A stretch of 64,000 nucleotides of DNA from Lentzea jiangxiensis (lineage in GTDB: Bacteria; Actinomycetota; Actinomycetes; Mycobacteriales; Pseudonocardiaceae), in NCBI RefSeq assembly GCF_900104175.1, contig NZ_FNIX01000027.1:1-64000 (forward strand), read 5' to 3'. Position 1 is the stretch's first letter; each line of letters begins with the position of its first letter. A program made the position numbers and the translations under genes. Positions 17,337 to 26,456 of this stretch are shown here, piece by piece. The notes beneath the pieces were generated by a model. That model saw only the letters and a list, made by a program, of their open reading frames with translations, made no database searches and was not told the DNA's origin.

Positions 17337-19964
17337 ATGGTGTCCGGGAATCGTGACGGGGTGTTCCGCGGCCGTGAGGGAGAACGGGAGCTCCTGAACG
17401 GTGTGCTGGACGCGGGCACCGGTGTGGTGCTGGTCGACGGGGCCGCGGGCACCGGCAAGACGCGCCTGCTGGCCGAGGTCGCCGCGGTCGCCGCACGCCG
17501 CGGGTTCGACGTCGCGACCGCCCAGGACGAGCTCGACCAGCCGTTCCTCCTGGCACGCCTGGCGGAACGCGAACCGGACGGCCCGACGCTCGTCGTGCTC
17601 GACGACCTCCACCTGGCCGAGCCGGGCACCCTGGCCGCCCTGCGCGCGTTGCTGCCCGCCTCCGGCGACGCCAAGGTGGTGTGGCTGCTCGCGCGCCGCC
17701 GCGGCGAGGGCGCGGACCGCCTCTTCGCCGCCGCCGCGCACCGCGGAGCCGTGCGGATCGACCTGCGGCCGTTGCCGGAGCAGGAGGTCGTGGAGCTCGT
17801 CACCGACCTCGCCGGTGGTGTGCCCGACCACGACCTGCGCGCCCTGGCGTCCACCGCCGGGGGGAACCCCGCCGCGCTGATCGGTCTCTTCGACGCGCTG
17901 GAGCGCGACGGCCAGCTGGAGCTCGCCGCGGGCAACGCCTCCCTGCGCACCGACCGCCTGCCGCGGCGCACCGAGGCGTTGCTGGGCGACCTCGTCGGAT
18001 CGCTCAGCGGCACGGCGAGGCACCTGCTGCAGGTCGCCTCGGTGCTCGGCCAGCGCTTCGAACCCGGTGACGTGGCGGAGATGCTGGCGTCGAGCACCGC
18101 GATCCTGCTGCCCGCACTGGACGAGGTCATCGGCGCGGGCGTCGTGATGTCGCTCGAGGACAGGCTGGCGTTCCGGCACGAGATCCTCTGGCGGCTCGTC
18201 GCCGACTCCGTGCCGCCGCCCGTGCGCCGCGCGCTGCACCGCGAGGCGGGGGAGATGCTGCTGGCGCGCGGGGACTCCGCCGTCATCGCGGCGAAGCACC
18301 TGCTGCACGGCGCCCAGCGCGGTGACGTGCGGTCGATCGACGGACTGGTCTCGGCGGCGAAAGCCCTGCTGTGGAACGCACCCGAGGCCGCGGCGGAGCT
18401 CGCCGTGCGGGCGCTGGAACTCACCGACCAAGCGTCTGCTTCGCTGCTGCACCGCACGGTGATCGCGGTGCGCGCGCTGACCGCGGCCGGGAAGCTCGCG
18501 GCGGCGCAGGCGCTCGCGCAGGAGGCGTTGTCGCGCCAGGTCGCCCCGGACGCCGCGGCCAAGCTGCGGCACTGCGTCGCGACGACGACGCTGCTGACCG
18601 CGCGGCACGCCGAGTCCGTGGAGATCTCCGAGGCGTTGCTGCGGGAGCCGGACCTGCGTCCGGAACTCGTGGGGTGGGTGGAGATCACCAGGATGATGGC
18701 GCTGCTCGGTCACGACCGGCGCCGGGCGGAGGAGCTCGCCGAGTCCGTCGTGCGCACCCACCAGGGCTCGCCGGACGACGTGCTGGCCACGGCTCTCGCG
18801 GTGCTGGCGGCGATCGCGCGCGACGCGGGACAGCCCGGCGCCGCACTGGAACTGGCCCGCGAGGCCGCGCGGTCCGGTACGTCCCACGACCTGAGCGCCT
18901 ACCCGCAGCTGCTGCTCGCGACCCTGCTCTCGGGGCTGCGCGAGTTCGCCGAGGCCGACAGCGTGGTGCGGCGGGTGCGCGGCGGACCGTCCGCCGTGGT
19001 CACCAGGGAGACCATGACCTCGGTCGTGCAGGCGCGGATGCTGTTGCAGGCAGGGCGGATCGAGGAGGCGTCGATCGAGGCGCGCGGCGCACTGGCCGTG
19101 GCGGAGGAGACCGGACACGAGACGCTCGTGGCGCCCGCGCTGGCCGTGCTCGCGATGGTCGCCGTCCACACCGGCGACCTGCCGGCCGCGGTCGAGCACG
19201 TCGAGCGCTACCGCGGGCGGGCCGCGGTCGACGGGCTCGTGTTCTCCCGCGCCTACTACCAGTGGGCCGACGTGCTGGTCACCCACGTCGGATCCGGGCT
19301 GGACGAGGCGATGGCGCTGCTCACCGGGCAGTACCCGGGGCTCGTGGCGTCGGGGCTGTTCGCGGAGGAACCCCGTGCGGCGGGGTGGTTCGTGCGCCGG
19401 GCCCTGGAAGCGGGGGACGAGCGGCTCGCACGGGACGTGGTGGACCGGGTGGAACGCCTCGCCGGGGACCACCCCGCGTTCCGGGCGGTCGCGGCGGCCG
19501 CCCTGCACGCGCGTGGCCTGGTCGACGGCGACGCGGAGCTGCTGGAGCTGGCCTCGCAGCAGCACCGCGACCTGTGGGCGCGGGCGAACGCGGCCGAGGA
19601 CCTCGGCGTGCTGCTCGCGGGCGGGCCCGAAGGCCGCGCGGAGTCGGTGAAGGCACTGGAGAACGCGCTCGGGCTGTACCGGGAGATCGGCGCGTCCCGC
19701 GACAGCGCCCGCGTGCTGGGACGGTTGCGCAAGCTCGGCCGGCGTCGCAGGGCGGCACCGGCGCGGCCCGCGTCCGGGTGGTCCGGTCTGGACGACACCG
19801 AACGGGCCATCGCGAACCTGGTGGCGAAGGGCCAGACGAACCGGCAGATCTCCACGCAGCTGTTCATGTCACCGCACACGGTGAACTTCCACCTGCGCAA
19901 GATCTTCCGCAAGCTCGGGATCAGCTCTCGCGTGGAGCTGGTGATGAGGTCGAGGGACCATTAG
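17337..19964 (+). CDS. LAL-type LuxR-family ATP-binding regulator
   Basis: 875 aa from ATG 17337, chosen because AAAGGA precedes it by three bases; GTG 17325 is an alternative. Walker A is VDGAAGTGKTRLL near residue 36 and Walker B is LVVLDDLHLAEP near 88. TPR-like helices follow, and a C-terminal LuxR domain (TERAIANLVAKGQTNRQIS; HLRKIFRKLGISSR) ends the protein. The target genes are unknown. It ends 44 bp inside the convergent LapA-like gene. The pair with the divergent LAL gene looks like an old duplication, because domain order is the same while sequence identity is low. Confidence 0.88.
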   Translation: MVSGNRDGVFRGREGERELLNGVLDAGTGVVLVDGAAGTGKTRLLAEVAAVAARRGFDVATAQDELDQPFLLARLAEREPDGPTLVVLDDLHLAEPGTLAALRALLPASGDAKVVWLLARRRGEGADRLFAAAAHRGAVRIDLRPLPEQEVVELVTDLAGGVPDHDLRALASTAGGNPAALIGLFDALERDGQLELAAGNASLRTDRLPRRTEALLGDLVGSLSGTARHLLQVASVLGQRFEPGDVAEMLASSTAILLPALDEVIGAGVVMSLEDRLAFRHEILWRLVADSVPPPVRRALHREAGEMLLARGDSAVIAAKHLLHGAQRGDVRSIDGLVSAAKALLWNAPEAAAELAVRALELTDQASASLLHRTVIAVRALTAAGKLAAAQALAQEALSRQVAPDAAAKLRHCVATTTLLTARHAESVEISEALLREPDLRPELVGWVEITRMMALLGHDRRRAEELAESVVRTHQGSPDDVLATALAVLAAIARDAGQPGAALELAREAARSGTSHDLSAYPQLLLATLLSGLREFAEADSVVRRVRGGPSAVVTRETMTSVVQARMLLQAGRIEEASIEARGALAVAEETGHETLVAPALAVLAMVAVHTGDLPAAVEHVERYRGRAAVDGLVFSRAYYQWADVLVTHVGSGLDEAMALLTGQYPGLVASGLFAEEPRAAGWFVRRALEAGDERLARDVVDRVERLAGDHPAFRAVAAAALHARGLVDGDAELLELASQQHRDLWARANAAEDLGVLLAGGPEGRAESVKALENALGLYREIGASRDSARVLGRLRKLGRRRRAAPARPASGWSGLDDTERAIANLVAKGQTNRQISTQLFMSPHTVNFHLRKIFRKLGISSRVELVMRSRDH

Positions 19965-20334
19965 GGGTCGTGGCCCGCTTGGCCTGCCGGCGCAGCTGCA
20001 GGATGCGGGCCGCTCCGACCACCGCGACCAGCACCGCGCCACCGATCGCGCCGAACAGCATCGCCACCCCGAGGGGCAGGCTGAACTGGCCCCACAGGAA
20101 GTGGATCGTCGTGTTCTCGCCGTTCTGCAGGATGAACACCAGCAGGAAGACCAGCACGACGATCGCGACCAGCACGGCGATCCAGGCGCCGCTGGTCCGG
20201 GTCGGCCGCGGCTTCTTCGCCGCGGCCGCCGGGGCGGGAGCAGGATCGGGAGCGGGTGCGAGGGCGGACGGCGGTGCGGCCGGGATCGGGTCCGTGACCG
20301 GCGTCTTCGGGGTCTCGTCGCTGGAGGTCGCCAC
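19921..20334 (-). CDS. LapA-domain (DUF1049-like) membrane protein
   Basis: 137 aa from ATG 20334. A Pro/Ala-rich cytoplasmic N-terminus of about 45 residues is followed by two transmembrane segments (residues about 50-70 and 88-108) with LQNGENTTIHFLWGQFSLPLG between them, the mark of LapA/DUF1049 proteins. The tail is basic. It is probably a small envelope protein of unknown role. Its 3' end overlaps the LAL gene on the other strand. Confidence 0.85.
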   Translation of the reverse strand: MATSSDETPKTPVTDPIPAAPPSALAPAPDPAPAPAAAAKKPRPTRTSGAWIAVLVAIVVLVFLLVFILQNGENTTIHFLWGQFSLPLGVAMLFGAIGGAVLVAVVGAARILQLRRQAKRATTPNGPSTSSPAPRES

Positions 20335-20385
20335 AGGAAGATTATCGGCGACCCCGCCTGATAGCGCGCGTTGGCGAACGGGTGC

Positions 20386-20916
20386 CTACAACCTCCGCAG
20401 GCCGGACAGCACGCGTTCGAGCAGCGCCATGTTCGGCTTGTCGCCCGGCTCGTGCACGGCGACCAGGTTCAGCGTGATCAGGTCGCTCAGCAGCACCCGC
20501 GTGACGCCCAGCGGGATCTTCATCAGCGCCGAGATCTCGGCGACCGACCGGGGCTGCAGGCACAGCCGCATCATCGCCGCCTGGTCGTTCGTCGCCCGGT
20601 GCAGCCGCTCCTCGTCGGTCGAGAGCAGCGTCTCCAGGCGCAGGTCGTGGCGGGCCGCCGTCCGGCCGCCGGTGCGGGCGTAGGGGCGGATGAGCGAGCT
20701 GTCCCGCGCGGGGACGTGGGGTTCTTCTTCCTGCATCGGCCACTCCGGCGGCGGTTCCGGTGGGCGTTGGCGCAACGGTTGCTGAAGGGGCAGTTGTTGC
20801 GTCTCGGCGCCGTTGAAGTTTCCACTGCTTTCGTCGGCGCGAAGCCGTCTACGGGTCGCGGGAGACCCGAATCGGGCTCCCGTGTAACCGATTTCCGTCG
20901 CTCCTTCGTCGTGCAC
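20386..20916 (-). CDS. DUF742 protein (CvnC-like)
   Basis: 176 aa from ATG 20916. The first 65 residues are low-complexity and Pro/Gln-rich. The remainder is a DUF742 winged-helix-like domain (SLIRPYARTGGRT; LCLQPRSVAEISALMKIPLG; VLLSDL; ERVLSGLRRL at the C-terminus). DUF742 proteins are the third member of actinomycete conservons (kinase-like CvnA, roadblock CvnB, DUF742 CvnC, GTPase CvnD). The other members are absent, so this is an orphan copy beside an ATPase-domain regulator on the same strand. Confidence 0.85.
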   Translation of the reverse strand: MHDEGATEIGYTGARFGSPATRRRLRADESSGNFNGAETQQLPLQQPLRQRPPEPPPEWPMQEEEPHVPARDSSLIRPYARTGGRTAARHDLRLETLLSTDEERLHRATNDQAAMMRLCLQPRSVAEISALMKIPLGVTRVLLSDLITLNLVAVHEPGDKPNMALLERVLSGLRRL

Positions 20917-20955
20917 GTGCCCAAGCTATAACGAAGTCGCCCAAATGTATGTCGA

Positions 20956-21879
20956 TCACGTTGTCTTTTTGTCACCCAGATCGAATCTGACCTGGATCGC
21001 GGTGCCCGACGACGTCGTTTGGGTGCGCACGAGGTCCGCCAAACGGTTGACAAGCAACAGACCGCGACCGCCTGGTTCGTTTGCGTGAACGGGAGTGCGT
21101 CCGGCCAGAACATCGGTGATGTGACCGTTGTCGTTGACTTGGCAAACAATACTTCTGCTTTCCGCCCACATGCGGACCGTGCTCTCGCCCCCGCCGTGCC
21201 GGACGCTGTTCGTCGCGAGCTCGGTGACCGCGAGCGCGAAGTCGTCGAGGCGCTCCGGTGCCAGACCGAGCTGCACGGCCTGCTCGCGAGCGAACGCCCG
21301 GACCGCCGCCATCGCCCCCGCCTCGGCCGAGGTGCTCACCGCGTCCGCCGGGATCTGCAGTGGCAGCGAGTGCGCCGCGACGACCACCCGTGCCGGGTGG
21401 AAGTGGTCGCTGGGGCGGTGGCCGCCCGCGTCGATCACGACCGGGTGCGTCTTCTCGGCGTCGGCCAGCACGTCGTGGCGGAGCGCCGAGGTGTCGTACG
21501 GGCACAGGATGCTGAGGTCGCGGCCGTCGAACGCGTAGTTGACGAGCGCCTCGTGCAGCGCGCAGGCCGGGTACTCGACCTCGGTGCGCAGGTCCCACAC
21601 GGGTTCGCTGATGATCCGGACGGCTCCGCGGTGCCGGTCGGCGAACGAGCGGAGGTCCGGGATGATCCGGCCGGGGTTGCGGCCAGTCTCGGCGATGTCG
21701 ATGAACGTGACGAGGTGGGCGAACCCGCTCAGCGCCTCCCTGAGCAGCTGGAGGTTCCTGCTGGGAACCGCCACGGCGACGGGCTCGGCGCCGGCGAGAC
21801 CTTCCACGACGAACGGCACGGTTCCGTCGATGTAGGAGTCCTCGTCGGAGTAGAACAGCGCCGGATGTGCGAACGTCAT
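20956..21879 (-). CDS. MEDS-domain / HATPase anti-sigma-like regulator
   Basis: 307 aa from ATG 21879, preceded by GAGAGG. The N-terminal half is a MEDS-type sensor domain (HPALFYSDEDSYIDGTVPFV; ALHEALVNYAF; CPYDTSAL). The C-terminal half is an RsbW-like HATPase (LAVTELATNSVRHGGG near residue 222; QVNDNGHI; GRGLLLVNRLADLV), with the N box and G boxes intact. Such proteins are anti-sigma or anti-sigma-antagonist kinases in actinomycete stress and redox control. No sigma factor or antagonist gene adjoins it. It is divergent from merR. Confidence 0.88.
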   Translation of the reverse strand: MTFAHPALFYSDEDSYIDGTVPFVVEGLAGAEPVAVAVPSRNLQLLREALSGFAHLVTFIDIAETGRNPGRIIPDLRSFADRHRGAVRIISEPVWDLRTEVEYPACALHEALVNYAFDGRDLSILCPYDTSALRHDVLADAEKTHPVVIDAGGHRPSDHFHPARVVVAAHSLPLQIPADAVSTSAEAGAMAAVRAFAREQAVQLGLAPERLDDFALAVTELATNSVRHGGGESTVRMWAESRSIVCQVNDNGHITDVLAGRTPVHANEPGGRGLLLVNRLADLVRTQTTSSGTAIQVRFDLGDKKTT

Positions 21880-21941
21880 GTGCCACCTCTCGTCAACATC
21901 CCAGGATGCGCTCGCCGGGCGTTGCTCAAACCCATCATTTC

Positions 21942-21972
21942 TTGACCCTGACACCGTGTCAGCCCCTACACA
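21942..21972 (+). promoter_or_regulatory. MerR-type promoter and operator
   Basis: A -35 TTGACC (21942-21947) and a -10 TACACA (21967-21972) are separated by 19 bp. The spacer holds the perfect palindrome CTGACACCGTGTCAG (21948-21962). The long spacer with a central dyad is the classic architecture that MerR proteins untwist, so the adjacent merR gene very likely autoregulates from here. The -10 is so close to ATG 21982 that the message would be almost leaderless. Confidence 0.75.
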
Positions 21973-21981
21973 GGAGCAGTC

Positions 21982-22812
21982 ATGTTCACCATCGGAGACT
22001 TCGCCCACCTGGGGCGCGTGTCGGTGCGGATGCTGCGCCACTACGACGCGGTCGGGCTGCTGCCGCCGGCGCACGTCGACCCGTCCAGCGGCTACCGCTT
22101 CTACACCGCCGCCCAGCTGCAGCGGCTCAACCGTCTGGTCGCGCTGAAGGACCTCGGACTCACGCTCGACCAGGTCCGCGTGGTGCTCGACGACGAGCTG
22201 TCCGTCGAGCAGCTGCACGGCATGTTGTCGTTGCGGCGCGCCGAGCTCAGACAGCAGATCCTCGCCGACGAGTCCCGGCTGCGCCGGGTGGAGGCACGTC
22301 TCCGCGCCATCGAGAGGGAAGGCGCCATGCCGACCGACGACATCGTTGTGAAAACCGTCCCCGCCGTCCGCGTCGCCCGGCTGACGGCGACCGCCGCGTC
22401 CTACGGGCCCGAGGACGTCGGCCCGGTGATCCAGCCGCTGTACCCGCAGCTCTTCGCACGGCTGGAGCGTGCCGGCGTCGAGTCGTCCGGCTGCGGGATC
22501 GCGACCTACGAACCCGCCGGGGGCGACGAGGTCGTCGTGCACGCCGGAGTCGAGGTGGCCGTCGACCCCTCGCCGGGCCACGACTTCGAGGTCGTGGACC
22601 TGCCGGCGCTGGCCGAGGCGGCGACCCTCGTGCACCGGGGGACGATGGACGACGTCGACACGTCGTACCAGGCCGTCGCGGCGTGGATCGAGGCGCACGG
22701 GTACAGGCAGAACGGGTTCGCCCGCGAGGTGTACCTGAACTACGGCGTGGGCGACCCGTCGGACTGGGTGACCGAGCTGCAACTGGAGATCACCAAGCCG
22801 CGAGGGCGATGA
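21982..22812 (+). CDS. MerR-family regulator with GyrI-like effector domain
   Basis: 276 aa from ATG 21982. The N-terminal MerR winged helix (TIGDFAHLGRVSVRMLRHYD; GYRFYTAAQL) and coiled-coil dimer helix are followed by a GyrI-like ligand-binding domain at about residues 118-276 (AASYGPEDVGPVI; YNYGVGDPSDWVTELQ-like end). The layout resembles BmrR, which senses lipophilic drugs and activates an efflux pump. Convergently downstream lies an MFS efflux gene that is now broken. The stop overlaps the end of that pseudogene by 23 bp. Confidence 0.9.
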   Translation: MFTIGDFAHLGRVSVRMLRHYDAVGLLPPAHVDPSSGYRFYTAAQLQRLNRLVALKDLGLTLDQVRVVLDDELSVEQLHGMLSLRRAELRQQILADESRLRRVEARLRAIEREGAMPTDDIVVKTVPAVRVARLTATAASYGPEDVGPVIQPLYPQLFARLERAGVESSGCGIATYEPAGGDEVVVHAGVEVAVDPSPGHDFEVVDLPALAEAATLVHRGTMDDVDTSYQAVAAWIEAHGYRQNGFAREVYLNYGVGDPSDWVTELQLEITKPRGR

Positions 22813-23627
22813 CGGCGGCCAGCCCGAGCAGGCCGAACGGCAGCGAGGCGACGACGGCGAGCCCGCCCACCAGGAGCGGGCTGCCCGCGTCACCGAGCTC
22901 GCGGCCGGCCTCGGCGCTGCCCGTCGTCTGACCCGTCCGCTCCTGCGGAGTGGACCGGGCCAGCGCTCGGCGGCCTTCACCGGCAGGAACCCGATCGCGG
23001 TGGCCAACGCGGCGGTGGAGGCGGCGAGTGCCGCGGTGGGCCTCAGGAAGTCGCTGCGGGACAGGCGCTTCACGAGGTCCCGGACGGTTTGCCGTTGGCG
23101 TGGAAGGGGATCGAGCCGCGGAACCGCGAGGCACCACACGACGACGACCGCGGCGAGCACGGCCATCGTGAGGAACAACAGGTCGAAACCGCCGAGGTGG
23201 ACCAGCACGCCGCCCAGGAGCGGGCCGGCGGTGTAGCCGATGCCCTTTCAGGCGCCGTAACGGCCGAAAGCCCTGCCGCGCGCCGAATCCGGGGTCAGGC
23301 GGGCGACCAGGGCGCCGGCCGCGGGGGAGAACGCCGCCGCGGCCACGCCCTGGCCGAAGCGGGCCACGGCGACGTTGTCGACGAGCACGAACGCGCTGGA
23401 CCCCACCGCGAACGCGAGCAGGCCGCCGACCAGCACCGGGCGGGACCGGCGCGGTCGGCGAGGGAGCCGAAGACCGGCTTGAGCACGACCTCGGCGCCGT
23501 CGTGGACCGCCAGCAGCAGGCCGAGCGCGAGCAGGTTCGTCTGCGGGAAACCCAGCCCGGAGGCGACGCTGTGGGCGCCGAACGCCGTGACGAACCCCGC
23601 CGCGCACAGCGGCAGGACGGTTCTCAC
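22790..23627 (-). pseudogene. MFS drug transporter broken by two frameshifts and a nonsense codon
   Basis: Reading leftward from GTG 23627, the protein is recognisably MFS (TNLLALGLLLAVHDGAEVVL; PVFGSLADRAGP). It shifts frame near 23440 and continues with VLVGGLLAFAVGSSAFVLVD to RGRAFGRYGA. It meets TGA at 23248-23250, where the family has Trp, then resumes in the same frame (KGIGYTAGPLLGG; VVVVWCLAVPRLDP). It shifts again near 22960 before the final helices (GGLAVVASLPFGLLGLAAV). Three lesions make sequencing error unlikely as the sole cause. Its start overlaps the alarmone synthetase stop (GTGA). Confidence 0.85.
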
Positions 23628-24256
23628 ACGTCGTCCCGGTGGATGCGGCGGTGCAGCGACTCCATCCGTTCGTCGAGCTGTGCCGCGATCATCGCCGTCG
23701 ACATCAGCTCGCCCACGAAGTCCGCCGGCGGGTTGTCGTCGTACTTGTAGAACAGCTTGTGCTCGAGGGTGGCCCAGAAGTCCATCGCGATGGTGCGCAG
23801 CTGCACCTCGACCTTCACGTGCTCGACGCGGTTCGACAGGAACACCGGAATTCGCACGATCAGGTGAAGACTGCGGTAGCCGTTCGGCTTCGGCGAGGCG
23901 ATGTAGTCCTTGGTGCGCAGGATCTCCACGTCGTGCTGCCGCGCCAGCATCTCCTTGACCCGGTAGACGTCCGAGACGAACGGGCAGATCACCCGCACAC
24001 CCGCGATGTCGTCGAGCCAGTCGCCGATCGAGTCGAGGTCGAGCGGGAAGCCCTTGCGCCGCAGCTTCTCCAGGATGCCCTCGGGCTTCTTCACCCGGTT
24101 GGTGATGTGCTCGATCGGGTCGTGCCGGTGGACCGAGTCGAACTCCTCGCTGAGGATGCGGAGCTTCGTCATGAGCTCCTCGATCGCGAACTTGTGGACG
24201 AGCAGGCGCCGCTCGAGGTCGCGCAGCAGGCTCAGGTCGTCGGCCAAGTCGGTCAC
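23624..24256 (-). CDS. small alarmone synthetase (RelA/SpoT-domain GTP pyrophosphokinase)
   Basis: 210 aa from ATG 24256, the usual size of single-domain SAS proteins. Synthetase signatures include VKKPEGILEKLRRKG near residue 55, LDDIAGVRVICPFVSDVY near 85, PKPNGYRSLHLIV near 122 and EVQLRTIAMDFWATLEHKL near 150. There is no hydrolase or TGS/ACT region. It makes (p)ppGpp from ATP and GDP/GTP in the cytosol. The MFS pseudogene start overlaps its stop, suggesting a former two-gene unit. Confidence 0.93.
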   Translation of the reverse strand: MTDLADDLSLLRDLERRLLVHKFAIEELMTKLRILSEEFDSVHRHDPIEHITNRVKKPEGILEKLRRKGFPLDLDSIGDWLDDIAGVRVICPFVSDVYRVKEMLARQHDVEILRTKDYIASPKPNGYRSLHLIVRIPVFLSNRVEHVKVEVQLRTIAMDFWATLEHKLFYKYDDNPPADFVGELMSTAMIAAQLDERMESLHRRIHRDDV

Positions 24257-24372
24257 GACTCCAGCGTACTGATCACGCGCGCCACGCCTCGGAGGCGGTC
24301 ACGCGCAGCGACACCGGTCACGGCTGCTCGCCCGGGGAGGCCCGGACGGGATCCGCCGACGGGGGGACGCGC

Positions 24373-25344
24373 TCAGAACTGGGCGACGGCCTCCGGCGCG
24401 TAGCCGTAGAAACCGGGAAGGCCACCCGTGTGCAGGAACACGACCGGCACGTCGCTCTGCGACGCGATCTCCCGGAACTTCACCGCCGCCTTGCCGGTGT
24501 ACACCGGGTCGAGGACCACGCCCTCGGTCTCGGCGAACAGCTTCAGCACGCTCCACATCTCCGGCGTCGGCACGCCGTAACCAGGCCCGATCGTGTCGTC
24601 GGTGACGGTGACGCGGGCGAGCTCGGGGGCGGGCTCACCGAGCAGCGCGGCGGCTTCGGCGGCGAGGGCGTGCAGCTCCCGCCCGGCTTCCGCCGCGGGG
24701 TGCGAGACGCTCGCGGCGTGGACGGTGCCCGGCCAGCCGAGCAGTTCGATGCCGAGCGCGAGCCCCGCGGCCGTGGCGCCGCTGCCGTCCGGCACGACCA
24801 CGGTCGCGGTGCCGATGCCGCGCTCGGTGAGCTGGCCGACGAGCTCGGCGGCGGCGTTGACGTAGCCGAGGGCGCCCAGGCCGTTCGAGCCGCCGACGGG
24901 GAGTGTGACGGCCTTGTCGTGGTTGACGCTCTCGTAGGCCTTCACGGTCTCGTCGGCGTCGGCGCAGACGTGGACGTTCGCGCCGAACATGTGGTCCAGC
25001 ACGACGTTGCCGGACTTCTCGTACGCGTCGCCCTTCATCGGCACCTTGGCCGTGAGCACGAGCTCGCACCGCAGGCCGAGCTTCGCGCACGCCGCCGCGG
25101 TCTGCCGGCCGTGGTTGGTCTGCAGCGCGCCGAACGTGATGATCGTGTCCGCGCCCTGCTCGACCGCCCGGCCGAGCAGGAACTCGAGCTTGCGCAGCTT
25201 GTTGCCGCCCGCGCCGAGGCCGTTGACGTCGTCGCGCTTGATCAGGACCCGGGGCGCGCCGAGGGCGGCCGCGAGCCTGGGGGCCTCGTCGAGCGGGGTC
25301 GGCCAGCTGCCCAGGGCGACTCGGGGGAACGCGCTCAGATCCAC
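24373..25344 (-). CDS. D-cysteine desulfhydrase / ACC deaminase-family PLP enzyme
   Basis: 323 aa from ATG 25344. It is a fold-type II PLP enzyme: IKRDDVNGLGAGGNKLRKLE contains the PLP lysine (NKLRK, near residue 48), FGALQTNHGRQTAAA binds substrate, LPVGGSNGLGALGYV binds the cofactor phosphate, and TGGLPGFYGY closes the protein. The family includes D-cysteine desulfhydrase and 1-aminocyclopropane-1-carboxylate deaminase; substrate choice rests on a few active-site residues, and I lean to D-cysteine desulfhydrase. It is a single gene with a perfect palindrome just upstream. Confidence 0.88.
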   Translation of the reverse strand: MDLSAFPRVALGSWPTPLDEAPRLAAALGAPRVLIKRDDVNGLGAGGNKLRKLEFLLGRAVEQGADTIITFGALQTNHGRQTAAACAKLGLRCELVLTAKVPMKGDAYEKSGNVVLDHMFGANVHVCADADETVKAYESVNHDKAVTLPVGGSNGLGALGYVNAAAELVGQLTERGIGTATVVVPDGSGATAAGLALGIELLGWPGTVHAASVSHPAAEAGRELHALAAEAAALLGEPAPELARVTVTDDTIGPGYGVPTPEMWSVLKLFAETEGVVLDPVYTGKAAVKFREIASQSDVPVVFLHTGGLPGFYGYAPEAVAQF

Positions 25345-25363
25345 GGGGCGAGCTTAACCGCCT

Positions 25364-25377
25364 CCCTCCCGGGAGGG
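25364..25377. repeat. 14-bp palindrome upstream of the desulfhydrase gene
   Basis: CCCTCCCGGGAGGG is a perfect dyad 19 bp upstream of ATG 25344 on the minus strand and 35 bp beyond the NUDIX stop. It could be an operator or the core of a weak terminator; no regulator is identified. Confidence 0.3.
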
Positions 25378-25411
25378 TGCGTTCCGGCGGGAAGCAGCGA
25401 GACGACTCCCG

Positions 25412-25942
25412 TCAGACCTCCCGGCCGAACTCGGCGTACCGCGGGGCACCGCTCTCCAGAGCGGCGAGGGCGAGGGTGAGCCGCCGGTGCAGCGACGGGT
25501 GGATCCGCGGCCGGGCCTCGTCCAGCGCCAGGTACACCACGCCTTCCAGTTCCGGATCGCACGCCACGGCGTCGTCCACGACACCGCCGTCGAACACGAA
25601 CTGGTGGCAGTCGTGCCACACGCCGTTGCGCGGCGTCCAGTCGACGACCAGCAGCGGTCCCAGCGGGAGGGTGAGGCCGAGCTCCTCGCGGATCTCGCGC
25701 AGGGCCGCCGCTCTCGGGGACTCGTCGTCCTCGGTCATGCCGCCGGGGATGTCGAGCACGGCCTTGTAACCCGGCACGACGAACAGCACGCGTCCCCGCG
25801 AGTCGCGGATCAGGGCGCCACCGGCGGACGTCTTCACGGCACGCCTCGACGCCACTCCCGGCTCGTGCTCGAGTTCGGCCGGACCCTCGTCGAGGACGTC
25901 GGCGGCGAAGGTCGCGGGGTCGCCCGCGTGCTGAGCTGACAC
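25412..25942 (-). CDS. NUDIX hydrolase
   Basis: 176 aa from GTG 25942, which gives the sensible start VSAQHAGDPATFAADVL; the open frame runs further upstream without family features. The NUDIX box is complete: GGMTEDDESPRAAALREIRE followed by ELGL, residues about 76-99, fitting G-x5-E-x7-RE-U-x-EE-x-G-U. It would hydrolyse a nucleoside-diphosphate-linked substrate using Mg2+; the substrate is not predictable. It stands alone between the desulfhydrase gene and a small membrane protein gene. Confidence 0.88.
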   Translation of the reverse strand: MSAQHAGDPATFAADVLDEGPAELEHEPGVASRRAVKTSAGGALIRDSRGRVLFVVPGYKAVLDIPGGMTEDDESPRAAALREIREELGLTLPLGPLLVVDWTPRNGVWHDCHQFVFDGGVVDDAVACDPELEGVVYLALDEARPRIHPSLHRRLTLALAALESGAPRYAEFGREV

Positions 25943-26108
25943 CCGCCGATGATCACACCACCGGGTGAATCGCGCACAAGTAGGCCCCCGGTCGGCTGAA
26001 GGGCGCAACGGCACGGTCGCAACCAAACGATCGGAGAGTACGCTTGGTGGTGTAACTCCTTGCGATCAATCGCCGATGTCCACGGCAACATCGGTGGAGG
26101 TGACGCCA

Positions 26109-26456
26109 ATGGGGGCAACCGGTGCCGCCAAGCGCAGACATGACGGTAGATCGGCCCCGTGGCCGGTGGTCGGGTTGACCGTCGTGTTCGTCGTGGTGGC
26201 CCAAGTCCAGTTCGCCATCGCGATCGCGGAGAGGGTCCTGTGGCCCGTCGTGCTCGGGGTGGTGCTGCTGGCCGCGGCGGTCGCGTTCGTGAAGGCGGCG
26301 CGCAGGCTGCGCTGGGAGGACGACGACCGCTTCGAGGCGCCGCCCGAGGTGGCCCAGCCGCTTCCGGCGCACCACGAGAGCCACGTGGACGCGGACGGGA
26401 GCCTGGCCCGCGCGGTCGGCGAAGTCGTGCAGGCGTCACGGCGCTGGCGGGCCTGA
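26109..26456 (+). CDS. small two-helix membrane protein of unknown function
   Basis: 115 aa. ATG 26109 is chosen because GGAGGTGA, a near-ideal ribosome site, lies five bases upstream; ATG 26076 is an in-frame alternative. Two hydrophobic segments at about residues 19-41 and 46-62 (VVGLTVVFVVVAQVQFAIAI; LWPVVLGVVLLAAAVAFV) are followed by an acidic/Pro-rich cytoplasmic tail. I do not recognise the family. Confidence 0.7.
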   Translation: MGATGAAKRRHDGRSAPWPVVGLTVVFVVVAQVQFAIAIAERVLWPVVLGVVLLAAAVAFVKAARRLRWEDDDRFEAPPEVAQPLPAHHESHVDADGSLARAVGEVVQASRRWRA

